From Chrysogorgia sp. JL179-B06 (lineage: Eukaryota; Cnidaria; Anthozoa; Scleralcyonacea; Chrysogorgiidae), in the NCBI GenBank assembly GCA_035772405.1, contig JAYKKM010000263.1, positions 5,826,001 to 5,890,000 of the forward strand: a DNA stretch of 64,000 nt, in the 5' to 3' direction. This document shows, piece after piece, positions 46,931-58,470 of the stretch; positions within the stretch are counted from its first letter, which is position 1; each line of letters opens with the position of its first letter. A model generated the notes under the pieces. The model was not told the DNA's origin, did no database searches, and saw nothing but the letters and a program-made list of their open reading frames with translations. The position numbers were made by a program, and so were the translations under genes.

Positions 46931-47386
46931 CATATATGCTCGTTATTGGTGTCCCGTCCGATATGACCTTATATGGAATACGTACTATAAGTACCTATCA
47001 AATTTTTACACAAGCGCAACACCACCTCTGCAGAGCATTTTTCTTTACTAGCACTTTTGGCACCGGTGTAAAGAACAAATTCATAAATAATCCCACTTTT
47101 CCCAGCATGTACAAAGTTTTTGAAACCACAATTTACTGGTTTCTTAGGGTTGTACTGGCGTATACCACTGTACTTTGTTTTGGCTGGTGTTATCTGCTCA
47201 TCAATGGAATGGTTTGTCTCAGCATCAAGAACGGACTATAACAATATAATAACTTTATTTAAAGAGGGTAATACACAGTTCACAGTAGAGACTGATAAAC
47301 TCGTGGCCCTCTATCTATTGTAAAAATGTATTACAATATATGAAGTATAAGAAATTACAAGAGTACATTAACTAGTTGCTAAATTA
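46931..47386. other. No gene recognised
   Basis: A frame of 117 codons (46888-47241) overlaps the repeat above. It is hydrophobic and matches nothing I know. Confidence 0.4.
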
Positions 47387-47911
47387 TTAACAACAATATA
47401 ATATAAAAGGAACATCTATGAAATAAATACTAAAATGATCTAAGTCTTTATATTGGTCTTTTAAAAGATTAAGATACTGTCTCTTAAAAACATTACTACT
47501 ACTACTCCTGATTTCAATAGGTAAAAATGTTTTCGGCCCTCCGTCTTCCTTAAAACGTTCGGGCATCATAGCGTCAAGTCGCCATAACGTGATGTTCTAC
47601 AAGAGATGTCACTTACTTTAACTAATTTATTACTTAAGTAGTCTGGAATAGTTCATGCATGGAGTGATTTATAAATTATACAGCATTTGTTTACGTAAAA
47701 GGGAATCCAATTCAATCTATTAACAGAGTAGTAGTTCTCTTTTCCCTAATTTTGACATTTAAAATCACTCTAGCTGCCCTCTGTTGAAGTCTGAATATTC
47801 GGCGAAGATTATCTTGAAGTCATGGACCAAATTACGCTGCTGTACATTAGCACCGGTTTGATCACAGCAATGTAGTAAAGAATACCTTCCATCTTTGGAA
47901 GTAGATAGCCT
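47387..47911 (-). pseudogene. LINE RT C-terminal part, downstream of insertion
   Basis: Minus-strand reading GYLLPKMEGILYYIAVIKPV then LMYSSVIWSM and RRIFRLQQRAARVILN, ending near 47400 with FLPIEIR-type phrases. The upstream part of the same LINE is at 50363-50541. Joining the two across the palindromic insertion gives a continuous codon series. Confidence 0.8.
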
Positions 47912-47918
47912 ATTGAAC

Positions 47919-50355
47919 CATAGGTAGCCCAAATGTTGTTATAATTTCTTATTTTGTTCATTAAAGAACGTTTACCGAACGAAGAAAGACGACAAACAGC
48001 CGATCCACGAGCGAAATGAAAACTCGCCCCATTCCCCTCATTCACTATAGCTACGCGCGACACAATTTACTGCAAGCTGACGTGTGCTTTCACTTATACA
48101 TATATTATGATAAGGTTGGCAAGTAAATTCCAACATTCACAACAAACACTTCAACAAATGATTAAAATACTCGCAAACTACGTGAAGAACCACCAAAAAT
48201 GAAACAACACTTTGAACACTGATAATTTTACTACAATATTACAAACAATTATGTTTCTAAATAATTCTGACAAACAAGAAAGAAGCAAAAGTCTCTAGGT
48301 TTTTGACCAAAGTTTTTCTGTGCCTATGCGGGATGCCATCAAACAGTTATGACGATGTCAAAAACCTAATCCTATTGGCTAGCAAAAATAAACAAACTAT
48401 GACGTTCATGCCACTGACAGGGGGGGTAGATATCCAGATACGATAAAAAAACACAGAGGATTTAAGACGTTCCCGCGGAGGAGAATTTAGTTCGGTAAGT
48501 AAATATATTTTTTTTTTTTTTAGTGTGCAAAACAAACGAGACATTTTAAATAATAAGCAAGTCAAGTTATATTAAATTGTTTGCCCTTTCACGGCGAAAG
48601 CAGAAAAACAAGTAGGTTTCTGTTAGCTTAAATATTTCTCGCGAACACAGTAATAAAGTTATTGTTTCTCCGATCCTAAATCAAAACTAATCACGAACAA
48701 AAGAAAGAAAAACGGACAGGTTTTTATCAGTGGTTTTTACTCTGATATGTTTTGACTGTCAGGCTTTTAATTCATGTATTTTCGATCAGAGAACGTTTTG
48801 TACTTCTCTTCTGCAACGAAATTTTGCTCTGCATATCGACTTTAATACAATATTCCATTACAAAAAACTTACCAGTTAGACGATCAACATCATTGACGAT
48901 AAAATATAACTTTATAGGAAAAAACTTCAAAAGAAACAGCTCAATTGAAAACGACAGTTCCAACGTTTGCACTGAGCTTAAATTATATTACTTTTTTCCA
49001 AATGGACAAATAACATTTAACAAGGTATTAATGCACAAGTTTTGAATGGCATTCTTACTGCAAAACTTTTCTTTGTTTGCTGTTGCCGTTTGGTTGAACG
49101 ATTTATTAAATAGTTGTGCTTTGTGGTCTAACTTCTGTTTATTAGTTCTGTACACGGTTCTTCCCAACGTGGTTTTCATTTATTGGGACTTCATGAAAAC
49201 TTTGTCAGTATGTGGAATATATACTTGATCTCTTTTGAAGTTCATTTTTTACCCCGATTGGCTTGATTAAATGTTCTTCTGAACCGGAGACGAAGTGTTT
49301 TGGTCTGAAAATGTTCTGGTTTGTGCTTTTTATCACCTTGAGCCTGCTGCCTATAAAGTTATATTTTATCGTCAATGATGTTGATCGTCTAACTGGTCAG
49401 TTTTTTGTAATGGAATATTGTATTAAAGTCGATGTGTAGAGCACAATTTCGTTACAGAAGAGAAGTACAAAACGTTCTCTGATCGAAAATACATGAATTA
49501 AAAGCTTGACAGTCAAAAAATATCAGGGTAAAAACCTGTCCGTTTTCCTTTCTTCTGTTCGTTGATTTAGGATCGGAGAAACAATAACTTTATTACTGTG
49601 TTCGCGAGAAATATTTAAGCTAACTGATAGGGACAGAAACTTACTTGTTTTTCTGCTTTTGTCGTGAAAGGGAAAACAATTTAATATAACTTGACTTGCT
49701 TATTATTTAAAATGTCTCGTTTGTTTTGCACACTAAAAAAACAACTGCAAATATATTTACTTACCGAACTAAATTCTCTGATCTCTTCTGTGGTGTTTTG
49801 ATTTCGTCTTAAATCCTCTGTGTTTTTTTATCGTATCTGGATATCTACCCCCCCCTGTCAGTGGCATGTACGTCATAGTTTGTTTATTTTTGATAGCCAA
49901 TAGGATTAGGTTTTTGAAATCGTCATAACTGTTTGATGGCATCCCGCATAGGCACAGAAAAACTTTGGTCAAAAACCTAGAGACTTTTGCTTCTTTCTTG
50001 TTTGTCAGAATTATTTAGAAACATAATTGTTTGTAATATTGTAGTAAAATTATCAGTGTTCAAAGTGTTGTTTCATTTTTTGTGGTTCTTCACGTAGTTT
50101 GCGAGTATTTTAATCATTTGTTGAAGTGTTTGTTGTGAATGTTGGAATTTACTTGCCAACCTTATCATAATATATGTATAAGTGAAAGCACACGTCAGCT
50201 TGCAGTAAATTGTGTCGCGCGTAAATATAGTGAATGAGGGGAATGGGGCGAGTTTTCATTTCGCTCGTGGTCGGCTGTTTGTCGTCTTTCGTCGTTCGGT
50301 AAATGTTCTTTAATGAACAAAATAAGAAATTATAACAACGTTTGGGCTACCTATG
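47919..50355. mobile_element. 2437-bp near-palindromic element, ~1-kb arms, 7-bp TSD
   Basis: Starts CATAGGTAGCCCAAA and ends TTTGGGCTACCTATG. ATTGAAC is duplicated outside (47912-47918, 50356-50362). The left arm (47919 to ~48918) and right arm (~49356 to 50355) match with scattered changes, around a ~440-bp unique spacer. Neither arms nor spacer encode a recognisable transposase. The CANRG-like start and 7-bp duplication recall P-type transposons, but that is only suggestive. Confidence 0.9.
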
Positions 50356-50362
50356 ATTGAAC

Positions 50363-50541
50363 ATAGTAGTCCTATTAATTTGGTAAGCGTTTTACATGTT
50401 GTGTCAATGTGCCAATGAGATGTGACCTGTTCGAGAATGGTATCATCATTGGTATGGATGTCTAAATCCTCATCATCAGGAGAGAGTTTGGATGTAAGCC
50501 TCTTGCTGGTGATAAGCACTGTCTTGATCTTACTGTTATTA
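50363..50541 (-). pseudogene. LINE RT part, upstream of insertion
   Basis: Reads SKIKTVLITSKRLTSKLSPD, DIHTNDDTILEQVTSHWHID and TLTKLIGLLCS, the RT region after the catalytic box. It is 5'-truncated and directly joined to hAT sequence at about 50541, so the LINE inserted into the hAT remnant first and the palindromic element into the LINE later. Confidence 0.78.
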
Positions 50542-50544
50542 GCC

Positions 50545-51330
50545 ACTATTGACACATATTCCTCTATAAAGACAGACAACCCATTAATTATATCAATCCA
50601 CCTAGTACGACACGTTATAGAATGTTTTGTGGGCAGAATTTGGAACCAATTCCTTGATCCTTTTCCTTAAAAGATCATGTCGTTTAGGAGAGTTGTTGAA
50701 AAAATCAGAGGTTACATGTTCTTAACCAGCTTCAAGGTACAAGAAGATGCCACACACAAATTCAAGATACGAGAACCGCAATGTACATTGCTTTCTCGTT
50801 GAGATGTAGAATTCTTGCAGCAACACCGGACACCCTTCTCCATCTGCACTACTACCAGTTCCACAGGATCGAGAAAATTTACAAGGTCGTGGACTTCTTG
50901 CTGTTCAGGCACATTGATTGTGTCGTCTAAGGTTGTTGCGTTGATCCGTGCTTCGATCCCTTTTCCTCCAACTTGCTCCTCGTTTTCCTCCAACATTTCC
51001 TTTATTTGGATGATCTGATTGAGTTGTCGTCTACCGTTTCTCACGTTGGTGGGTGGGGCAACTTGATTTCGGAAGATGCATGCAACAAACTGCCTCCCCA
51101 GATAACCATACAAACTCTTAACAGATTATTAGTTCCTCGTCTACAAACAGAATAACCACAGCCATCTGCTCTTTGTTAGAACAATTTGTCGCCTCGTGAG
51201 CTAATACTGAAAAGAACTTAGCTTTTTTATTATCTCTGCTATAATTCATTCTGTTATCATCTCGCCACATATGTTGATGATCTGGTTTTGAGTCGACCTG
51301 GATGTATACGTTGCATTTTTGGGGTAATCT
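50545..51330 (-). pseudogene. Second hAT (ZMYM1/DUF4371-type) transposase remnant
   Basis: Phrases on the minus strand in order: RRDNKKAKFFSVLAHEA with NKEQMAVVI (core start, near 51200), NVPEQQEVHDLVNFLDPVEL (near 50920), LKLVKNMTSDFFNNSPKRHD (50720) and WIDIINGLSVFIEEYVSIV (50560). Frames change several times. The C-terminal dimerisation part is cut off by the LINE insertion. Confidence 0.62.
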
Positions 51331-51454
51331 TTATTCAATGGTTCATTAACAGTCGACTTGGTACATCTTTTACCAAACTTGAGGATTTCAATGAAATTAC
51401 TTGAATTTAAACTCTCATCATCCACATGCTGGGAATGATCTCAATGCCCTCAAT
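51331..51454. other. Probable hAT remnant, no clear frame
   Basis: Continues the decayed hAT region without recognisable phrases. Confidence 0.3.
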
Positions 51455-51700
51455 AACTGACATTCTGCCTGGCACAGAGAATCACAGCATCCACAATCAC
51501 TCGCAGCCTCTACAATCACTCACAGCCTCTCCCAGGTTTTTTCTATATTATCTCGCTTAATGTTATCCATCAATTTACTTAATTTTCTGTTGAATAAACA
51601 ACTGAAATTGCGACGTTCGAATGACCGCGGTGTGGTGAACCTGAGACTTGTTGGCATGTTTGATAATTTTCTGCAGAGCAGACACCGATGGCATCAGTGG
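51455..51700. repeat. Direct repeat copy 1 of a hAT-associated segment
   Basis: AACTGACATTCTGCCTGGCA ... CACAGCATCCACAATCACTC is repeated at 53881 onward, and the later part (TGGTGAACCTGAGACTTG, TTTTCTGCAG) is shared as well. The second copy lacks about 100 bp in the middle. Confidence 0.75.
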
Positions 51701-52004
51701 GGTTTTCATTTTGCATTGGGTTTCCAAGCATTACAAAGGTGGTATTTCTCTTGATCGTTTAAAGCAGAACGATTGGCATAATCCCCCCTATATCATCTGG
51801 TATGCATGACTGATCAGGATTTTATAATGAAGGGTTGGTTACCTCGTCTTTGCTGGCGTTTTCAGATCCTTTTCGCTGCTGAAGTTTCTGGTTCACTTCC
51901 ATCTTCTAATTCTGACCCTCTTTTTGGAAAACATCATGTTTATACTTAGTTATTTCCTTTTTCCACAAGACTGAAAATTATGCTGCTGTGACTTTACCCT
52001 TCTA

Positions 52005-52125
52005 AACTGTGCATGCTGTATGCATGCATTGCATGTATGCAGGAATTGCATGCATGCAGGGGTTGTATAATTCTGCATTAGGTTGCATGCATACAAAAAT
52101 AATGCAAAAATTTCATGCATGCACA
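52005..52125. repeat. GCATGC-rich stretch
   Basis: TGCATGCA and GCATGTATGCA variants occur about nine times within 120 bp, an imperfect self-complementary microsatellite. Confidence 0.7.
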
Positions 52126-52419
52126 TACCCACCATTCAGAAAAACAAAAACTGATTCAATGGCAAATTATTTAATTGTAAATTTATTAAACCCTACTTAA
52201 ATAATGACAACATTTAAAATATAAACCATTTGTATATGAAGTGCTAAAATATAGATTACATGTACTTAAAAAGTGCCACTCATAAACAAAATCGAAACCT
52301 GATTTGTATTGTTTTCAAATTGCCCAATCGCTTTAAAACTTATAAAATGCCTGAGTGTAGAAATACAAATCAAATATCTAAAAAGGTTGGTGTACTACCG
52401 AAATAGTGTGTAATTGTCT

Positions 52420-53160
52420 AAGTGGATGTAGGTGGATGTGTGTCGTGTGGTGTTGGTGTTGGATGGGTTGGCAGTGGGAGTGGATGGAGTGGCAGCGGAT
52501 GGATGTGTGTTGTCTCTCAATGACGTTTGGGTGGATGTGGTGATGTGGGTGATGTGGTATTCTCTTGGTCATCCTCTGATTCAAGAATCCGGTCTTCGTC
52601 CTCCAGGAGAAGATCCGGACCCTCAGTGGTGCAATTTGCGAGAAGTGGATTAGGGACATCTGCTCCTCCATGTCACTGTCGACTTCCAGGAAACTTTCCA
52701 TACCGTAGTATATTATGGGACCTGAATGTGAATAATTGACGGTAAAAATACATGATCAGTTGAGTGATTGTGCTTATGTATTGATTGGTGGTGGGATGTT
52801 TGTGTTTGATTGGTGTGGAAATTTTATGGTTAGTCACTGATGTTTGTGACTCAACCAATTGTGAATTATCAGGTTGATGATGGTTGAGGTTGGGTTGTGT
52901 GTGGAATGGATTAGATGCTGTATAATAGTGTTGGTGGAGTGATTACATATGAATGGTGGTTGATTGTAGTGGGACGGTTATCTACATTGTGTAATGGTTG
53001 TGTGTGGTGGATTTGTTGATGTTATGTGGACTAGAGATTTGTGTGGTGCATGAGATGTCTTGAAGGGATGAATGGAGATTTTGTGGTAATCCTTAGTGGG
53101 ATCACTCGGTGGGTGTTGGTGAACATGAGGATATGAGCATGGTGAATGGGTGATGTTGTA
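52420..53160. repeat. GT/TGG-rich strand-asymmetric minisatellite
   Basis: The plus strand is dominated by GTGGATG, TGTGTGG and GGTTG phrases with few C residues over about 700 bp. The minus strand reads as His/Pro/Ser/Thr-rich frames, which are artefacts of this composition. Confidence 0.6.
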
Positions 53161-53879
53161 GGGTGACTGTGTACATTGTTAATATAACAGCGAACAATTT
53201 ATTCCTCTGTTTGCACTTTAAGATGCATTTGAGTCAGGAGATCACAATGATCCTTACCCTTTTCCTGAAATGTATATCAATTGTTTTTATCAAACTAGAT
53301 GTAAATAAAATAAGAAATAAAGGTTTAAAAGTCAGGTATTCTGGGTCTGATGTTGGTATATGGTGGTTGGTGGTCGTTGGCCTCTTGGTTGAATTTCGTG
53401 CTGATCAAATGATGTCATGTAGACTGTTCAGTGTAGTGAGGTGCATGTGAGATTGGAGTTTATATTAAGTGCCGAATGTATTTAGCTTGTAGATTTGATT
53501 GGGGACACTTTTTCATTAATTTTGTAGAGAGGAAAACTGGAGAACCCGGGAAAAGCCCCAAAGGGAATAACAACAACTCTATTTAGGGTCATCCATCTTG
53601 CTGAGTTGACTTAGCCCGAGAGGCAGCCCACTTGTAGAATACGTTACCAGTGCCTTCTATATTGTGATATATCTTGTATGTCTCGTTCTTTAAAAAAACC
53701 TTGTTGTAATTATATTTATAAAGTTGGATGTAAATACACGTAAACAAAAATAAGGTAGAGTTGAGTGAGATTATGTTTCGGATTTGTTATGGTATATGAT
53801 GTTTATTTTAGCTCAAATTTATATTGTTTTTTTACTTCGTATTGTAGCATATTGTGTGGAGAGAATGTATTAGAATATA
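53161..53879. other. No gene seen
   Basis: GAGGAAAACTGGAGAACCCG near 53528 looks like a short relic of coding sequence, but no frame could be assigned. Confidence 0.35.
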
Positions 53880-54083
53880 TAACTGACATTCTGTCTGGTA
53901 CAGAGAATCACAGCATCCACAATCACTCACAGCCTCTACAATTACTCGAATGACAGCGGTTTGGTGAACCTGAGACTTGTGCCAATGTTTGGTAATTTTC
54001 TGCAGGGCAGACGTCGATGGCATTAGTGCGTTGTGAGTACTCTCGCCATCAAAAACTGCAGAATACGTCAACCATGGAAACAA
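53832..54083 (-). pseudogene. hAT zinc-finger (TTF) end fragment
   Basis: Minus-strand frame with ALMPSTSALQKITKHWHKSQ then VHQTAVI, the His-x5-His end of the TTF-type finger that precedes DUF4371 cores. It overlaps the direct-repeat segment at 53881-54030. It lies in the expected place between the OTU-like domain (54342-54665) and the core (50545-51330). Confidence 0.45.
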
Positions 54084-54314
54084 GTGTATTGGAATCTTCT
54101 ACCAGTTTCTACATATACATGTGTCCTCATCTGTCTGCTGAAACCCTAACTAACAACCTTTGGAAGAATTGGTCTAAAATATCTTTGACCTGGTGAAATC
54201 ACAGAAGCTGGTTGACAGAGGGCCACATAATGATTCTTTGTGTCAGAGATTTTTCGATGTACAAGATAATTTTGATATATGGCAGCACCGCAAAACATGT
54301 GAAGATGTTCTGTA

Positions 54315-54340
54315 TCTGTAACCTCGAGCGAGGTTACAGA
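54315..54340. repeat. Near-perfect palindrome
   Basis: TCTGTAACCTCG, spacer AG, CGAGGTTACAGA. It could be two element ends abutting, or an excision footprint. Confidence 0.8.
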
Positions 54341-54341
54341 T

Positions 54342-54665
54342 TTATTGAGTAGTTGAAAATTTTTTCAAGGAATCCCATTGGTCTTGTGTGCCATGATCAT
54401 TTGTAATAGGATAGTATGACTCTATGGGACGATTGATAACACTGGATAACGCCATCATACATATAGACGAAAACTCATAATTCTGGGCATTGGCTTCAAT
54501 CACTGCTGCATCATGACCACGTTCTTCAAAAGCAGTATGACCAATGTCAGACACAAATAGCAAAAGCATTCCGGATTGAAGGAAATGCACCCTTTCATTT
54601 CCAACAAGTGCAAGTGAACAAGCATTGGACATAATTTGAGATGTATAAGAAGTAGTTATAAGCAA
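54342..54665 (-). pseudogene. OTU-like domain, second copy
   Basis: MSNACSLALVGNERVHFLQ is in the position and pattern of the catalytic-cysteine box (SLALVGNE). FSSICMMALSSVINRPIESY then YPITND matches the WSSFLCILGLSS...YYPD box of the copy at 27.1-27.4 kb. The remaining part with the histidine box is not in frame. hAT sequence follows downstream on the same strand, repeating the order seen at 24-28 kb. Confidence 0.45.
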
Positions 54666-55119
54666 ATATATAGAAATCCTGATTAAAAATTAAAAACATA
54701 ACAGTTGCTGAAGATAGACTTTGCCCTTGCAAAATGTTACTTCAACAAGCTTTTCCTACACTAACCAATAAATTTTTCAGGCCAATGACTGCAATTATAA
54801 AAATAAAATACACATTTTCTAATGTTTTCTTTACAATAATAGACAATTCAGTTGCTAATCAGTTATAGTTTGAAATGGATATATTTTATACAGCATAGAG
54901 ATAAATCCCTCAGCATATACATAAATTCCTGTTGGCAACAGGCCTGATGCTTTAAATATTGACTTAAAAAATCTCCTTGCTATGTATGCTTGAACCAGTC
55001 CTGCCCCCCACATTGATCTATTTTGTTTGCGATTTTTTACTTAGGCTATACTATAAATAACAACATTTACATAAATTCCCGCATAAATACATAATATTAA
55101 TAATCTGGCAATGGCCAGA

Positions 55120-55335
55120 CTTTTGGCTGTTTGGAAACTGAATGCGCGAGAATTCACACAAACAAACAGATAAATCGTGGTCCAGGCTTCCCATCACTTG
55201 ATTCCTCTCCTTGCAAATCATTCCTTCGCATTTCTTTTGTAAGGAAACCAACTTCTCTTGATTTCCTTGTGACTCATCACTTAATATTCGATGTAGCTGT
55301 GGCACAAGGCCATCAAGGTCCAAATGCGCAGCCAT
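55120..55335 (-). CDS. Possible first exon of OTU-hAT gene, copy 2
   Basis: MAAHLDLDGLVPQLHRILSD then NQEKLVSLQKKCEGMICKER, a helical, charged N-terminus analogous in place to 28036-28235. I do not recognise it. The end of the exon is uncertain. Confidence 0.28.
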
Positions 55336-55599
55336 ATTAACCTAACACACAAGAGCTCTCAGTCAAGATAGACTTAGCTGTCGTGCAGTGCTGACCACTA
55401 AAGCCGATCGAGCAAATATGCATTGCGGTATTATGCACTAGAGTGGCTGAGGGTGGCTCCTGCCAAATTCTGACACACTATTACGCAGATTCTGGCTCTC
55501 TGATTGGCTTGCACCCCTTCTACCATCTGCTGACTGTGGCGGAATTTAGTAGAACTTGTTTCTCGAACTTCAGCAATAATCGCAATGTCTTCGACCTGT

Positions 55600-56420
55600 C
55601 TGGTACGATTATTATTATTAACACTTTATTTAATGAGGATAACAATTAAAGTTACAAACTTTTTTCCAAATTGGTCCTCCTATCTACTTAAAAAACAAAA
55701 TTAAAATATTAGAACTTATTTTGAATATATATTGTCAAACTTAGAAAAATGTTTAGGATCCACTTAAAAAGTTTAAAAGGCACAATAGAACAATAGTACT
55801 ATAGTCAATAAAGTCTAGTCCTTGGTAATTCAGTTGAGTTTGCAAGTTTTTGTTTAAAATGATTCTTGCAAAAGCTGTTAAAAATTGCAATCGATTTAAA
55901 TTTTATAGCAGGAAAGCTGTTCCATAGTGATGGTACCAAAAAGGCAAACCTGCGTTTCCCAGCATTAATACGTGGTTTAGGAAGGCAGAGGTTATTATTT
56001 ACCACTGATCTTGTTCTGTAACGGTGAACTGGCTTCAGTAATAGCATTTAAAAGTTTGTAATAAGATTTGTTGACAGATGGTATCAGATATTGGAATTAG
56101 TTTAAGCTGTTTAAACAAGTCCAAAGTTGGAGTAAAGTAGTCAGCATTAAGTATTATTCTTGCAGCTCGTTTTTGAGCAACAAGTATTTGGTCAAGGCCT
56201 TCAGAGGAGCAGTTGCCCCATACGCTACAGCAGTATTCCATAGTTGGTTTTGCTATACCGTTATAGAGGAGAAGAATATCTTTAATTGAGAGGTAAGATT
56301 TAGCTCTTCTCAGCAGCTCAAGATTGGAATTGAACTTCTTGATAGTAGATGAAATGTGATTGTTCCAGTGATTGCTGGCGCAATAGACCTGTGTGAAAAT
56401 CTCCACAGCTATTTTAAGAT
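55600..56420 (-). pseudogene. LINE 3' fragment (RT C-terminal region)
   Basis: HWNNHISSTIKKFNSNLELL, LLYNGIAKPTMEYCCSVWGN, AQKRAARIILNADY and, after a frame change at about 56040, FLVPSLWNSFPAIKFKSIAI. This is the end of a LINE ORF. The element ends at (AAT)n near 55609-55620. 5'-truncated. Confidence 0.82.
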
Positions 56421-57049
56421 CTGAAGTGTTTTTTTTTTCTTTCTCACTCTTGAACTTTTAATAACAAATTTATTTTTAATTAAATAAATTAGAATTTTTA
56501 ATTAGGAAAATCTGATCGTGGCTCTAGCCATGCTCACACCCCTCTGGATCCACCCCTGGGAACTAGGCTTATTAGTCACACACCAATCAAATTCAAAGCT
56601 TGAAGTTGTATTTTACGAAGGAAACACTAATTATATTACTACAACAGTAATATAAAATAGAGGAATATAGTTACTCAGTTTTTGTCTTCTATGATTTTGG
56701 TTTGACTGAAACTTCAGTATTAGAAGCAACAGTAAATTAAAAGCAATTATATTAAAAGCAACAGTAAATCGTGGGACTGTTCGTCAAAAGAGAAAAACCG
56801 CAAAGTTCAGGAAGGAGGAGCATCACCAGAAGTAATGGAATGTTTTCACCAAATACAACCATCAAACCTGAACAAAAAACCTGTCAATCCTGGCATTTAT
56901 GATCCGATGAAGGTAACTGAAGACAATGAAAAATATATTTTGCTTATTATCTAACCCATTTTATTGCACATTTGTGGAAAAAACCTAAGAAATAATGTAT
57001 TACTAATTGTATTGTATTTTATAATTCTAATATATTGCTAATTTGAAAC
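56421..57049. other. No gene; hAT-type end fragment
   Basis: CTGGATCCACCCCTGG at about 56543 is a single hAT-type end. Otherwise A+T-rich. Confidence 0.4.
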
Positions 57050-57194
57050 TTTGTTGGTTACACCACGATTTTATTTAATTTGTGAACTTTCAGCCCATAT
57101 GCTTGGGCCGTCATCAAAGAAAATGAAGACTAAGTATTTGCTCATGTGAACATTGTATCATGTGAACATTAAATTATGGTGTAACCAACAAATA
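57050..57194. mobile_element. 145-bp MITE with hammerhead-like core
   Basis: Inverted ends TTTGTTGGTTACACCA / TGGTGTAACCAACAAA, perfect over 16 bp. On the minus strand at 57117-57088 a TTGATGAC box, a stem GGCCCA...TGGGCT and GAAAG follow in hammerhead order. No target duplication seen. Confidence 0.65.
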
Positions 57195-57487
57195 TTCTCA
57201 GTGTACATCAATCCACCATGCAAAGCTTCAAACTACACATACCGTAGTTGACCAGGTAAGTGCCCACCCCCACAATGTTTTAATGTTAGCCAAAACAACG
57301 GGGTGGGCACTTACACAAGCAGTAGGCAACTTTTCCTATTGTGAATCGGTGTTTCAAAGAACCACAAAGACATTGAACCCAAAATATTGGAAAAAAACTG
57401 CACAGGCTGTTTTGAAATACTCAGTGTAAGATATGTTTTATAATAATCTACAAGACATGTTCACAGCGCTGTGAAAATCAAGCTATC

Positions 57488-57541
57488 CAGTGGCGGATTT
57501 CGCCCCACCCCCCCTATTCTGAAGTTCTAGATCCGCCACTT
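57488..57541. mobile_element. 54-bp hAT-type MITE with 8-bp TSD
   Basis: CAGTGGCGGAT ... ATCCGCCACTT with perfect duplication AAGCTATC on both sides (57480-57487, 57542-57549). Eight-base duplications and a CAGTGGCG start are hallmarks of hAT elements. It is remarkably short. Confidence 0.88.
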
Positions 57542-57549
57542 AAGCTATC

Positions 57550-58470
57550 ATTTAGATTTTATTATTATGATGAAACTTCTTTGTAGTGGGCATTTTTCAC
57601 TTAACAATTACCTCCAACACATACATGTAGTCCACATTTTTCATCATGCTAAATTATGCTTGCATCTCGTGCTTTTGATGAACAAAATTTGCTGTTAAAA
57701 ATAGACCAGAAAATTACTTTTTCCTTAGACAGGGAACTGGGTGCTTGTCCGGTCAACTGCGGTAATGTAGGTGCAGTGTTCTTATTGTAGGAAGTCAGGC
57801 AAGATAAATTTGTCTTAAGAGTATGCTGACCAATGGGCGCATCACTCCAAAAAAAGGTGTACAGGATTTTTGGGATTTCCAAAATCTCAATATTTTCCTA
57901 ATTTTAGTTTTTCGAGGGATTTTCGGAAATTTTGGAAGGATTTTGAGATTTATATTAAATTTTGAAAGACATTGAAAATTTAATGGCTATTTACAAAAGT
58001 GTACTATACCAGGTTAACTGCTCGGGGAAATATTATTTCAAGAAATCCTCAATAAAATTTATAAAATTTTGGAAAAAATGGGGTTTCCCAAAAGTCTTTT
58101 CGCTACTAGTGGTCTGTAATGAATAAACAGTGATTAGCTGAGCCAATCATAATGCAGGATTTGCAATAGACAGCTAATTGGTTTATACTGAATGAATATT
58201 CATGAGTGTGCATATTTTATATTTAGTTTACTTCTTTGGATTATTAAATTTAAGTAAATACAAGCCATTTATTTTTTAACAGAGTAAAGTGAATGTGGCA
58301 AACATTGGCGTACGTCAAATTCAAAAGCGTATATTCGCCTGTATCTTAAAATTGTTACTTTTCCATGTGTTTTAGTTGCCTGAGTTACCACCAAGTATTT
58401 TAATATATTCTCTTTCAGAATAGCTTCAAACTACTGTACAATATCTTTATCCAGTACATTTTCTGTTTTA
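57550..58470. other. No gene seen
   Basis: No recognisable frame. GGAAAATTT-type A+T-rich text at 57890-58080. Confidence 0.4.

Noticed and set aside
46888..47323. Hydrophobic frames of 67-117 codons
   Set aside because: No recognisable domain, and the start lies inside an inverted repeat.
52378..52858. His/Pro/Thr-rich minus-strand frames
   Set aside because: By-product of the GT-rich strand asymmetry; no conserved pattern.
54181..54322. Plus-strand frame LVKSQKLVDRGPHNDSLCQR as a hAT zinc-finger start
   Set aside because: Resembles the region before a TTF finger, but it is on the opposite strand to the surrounding hAT remnants, and too short to decide.
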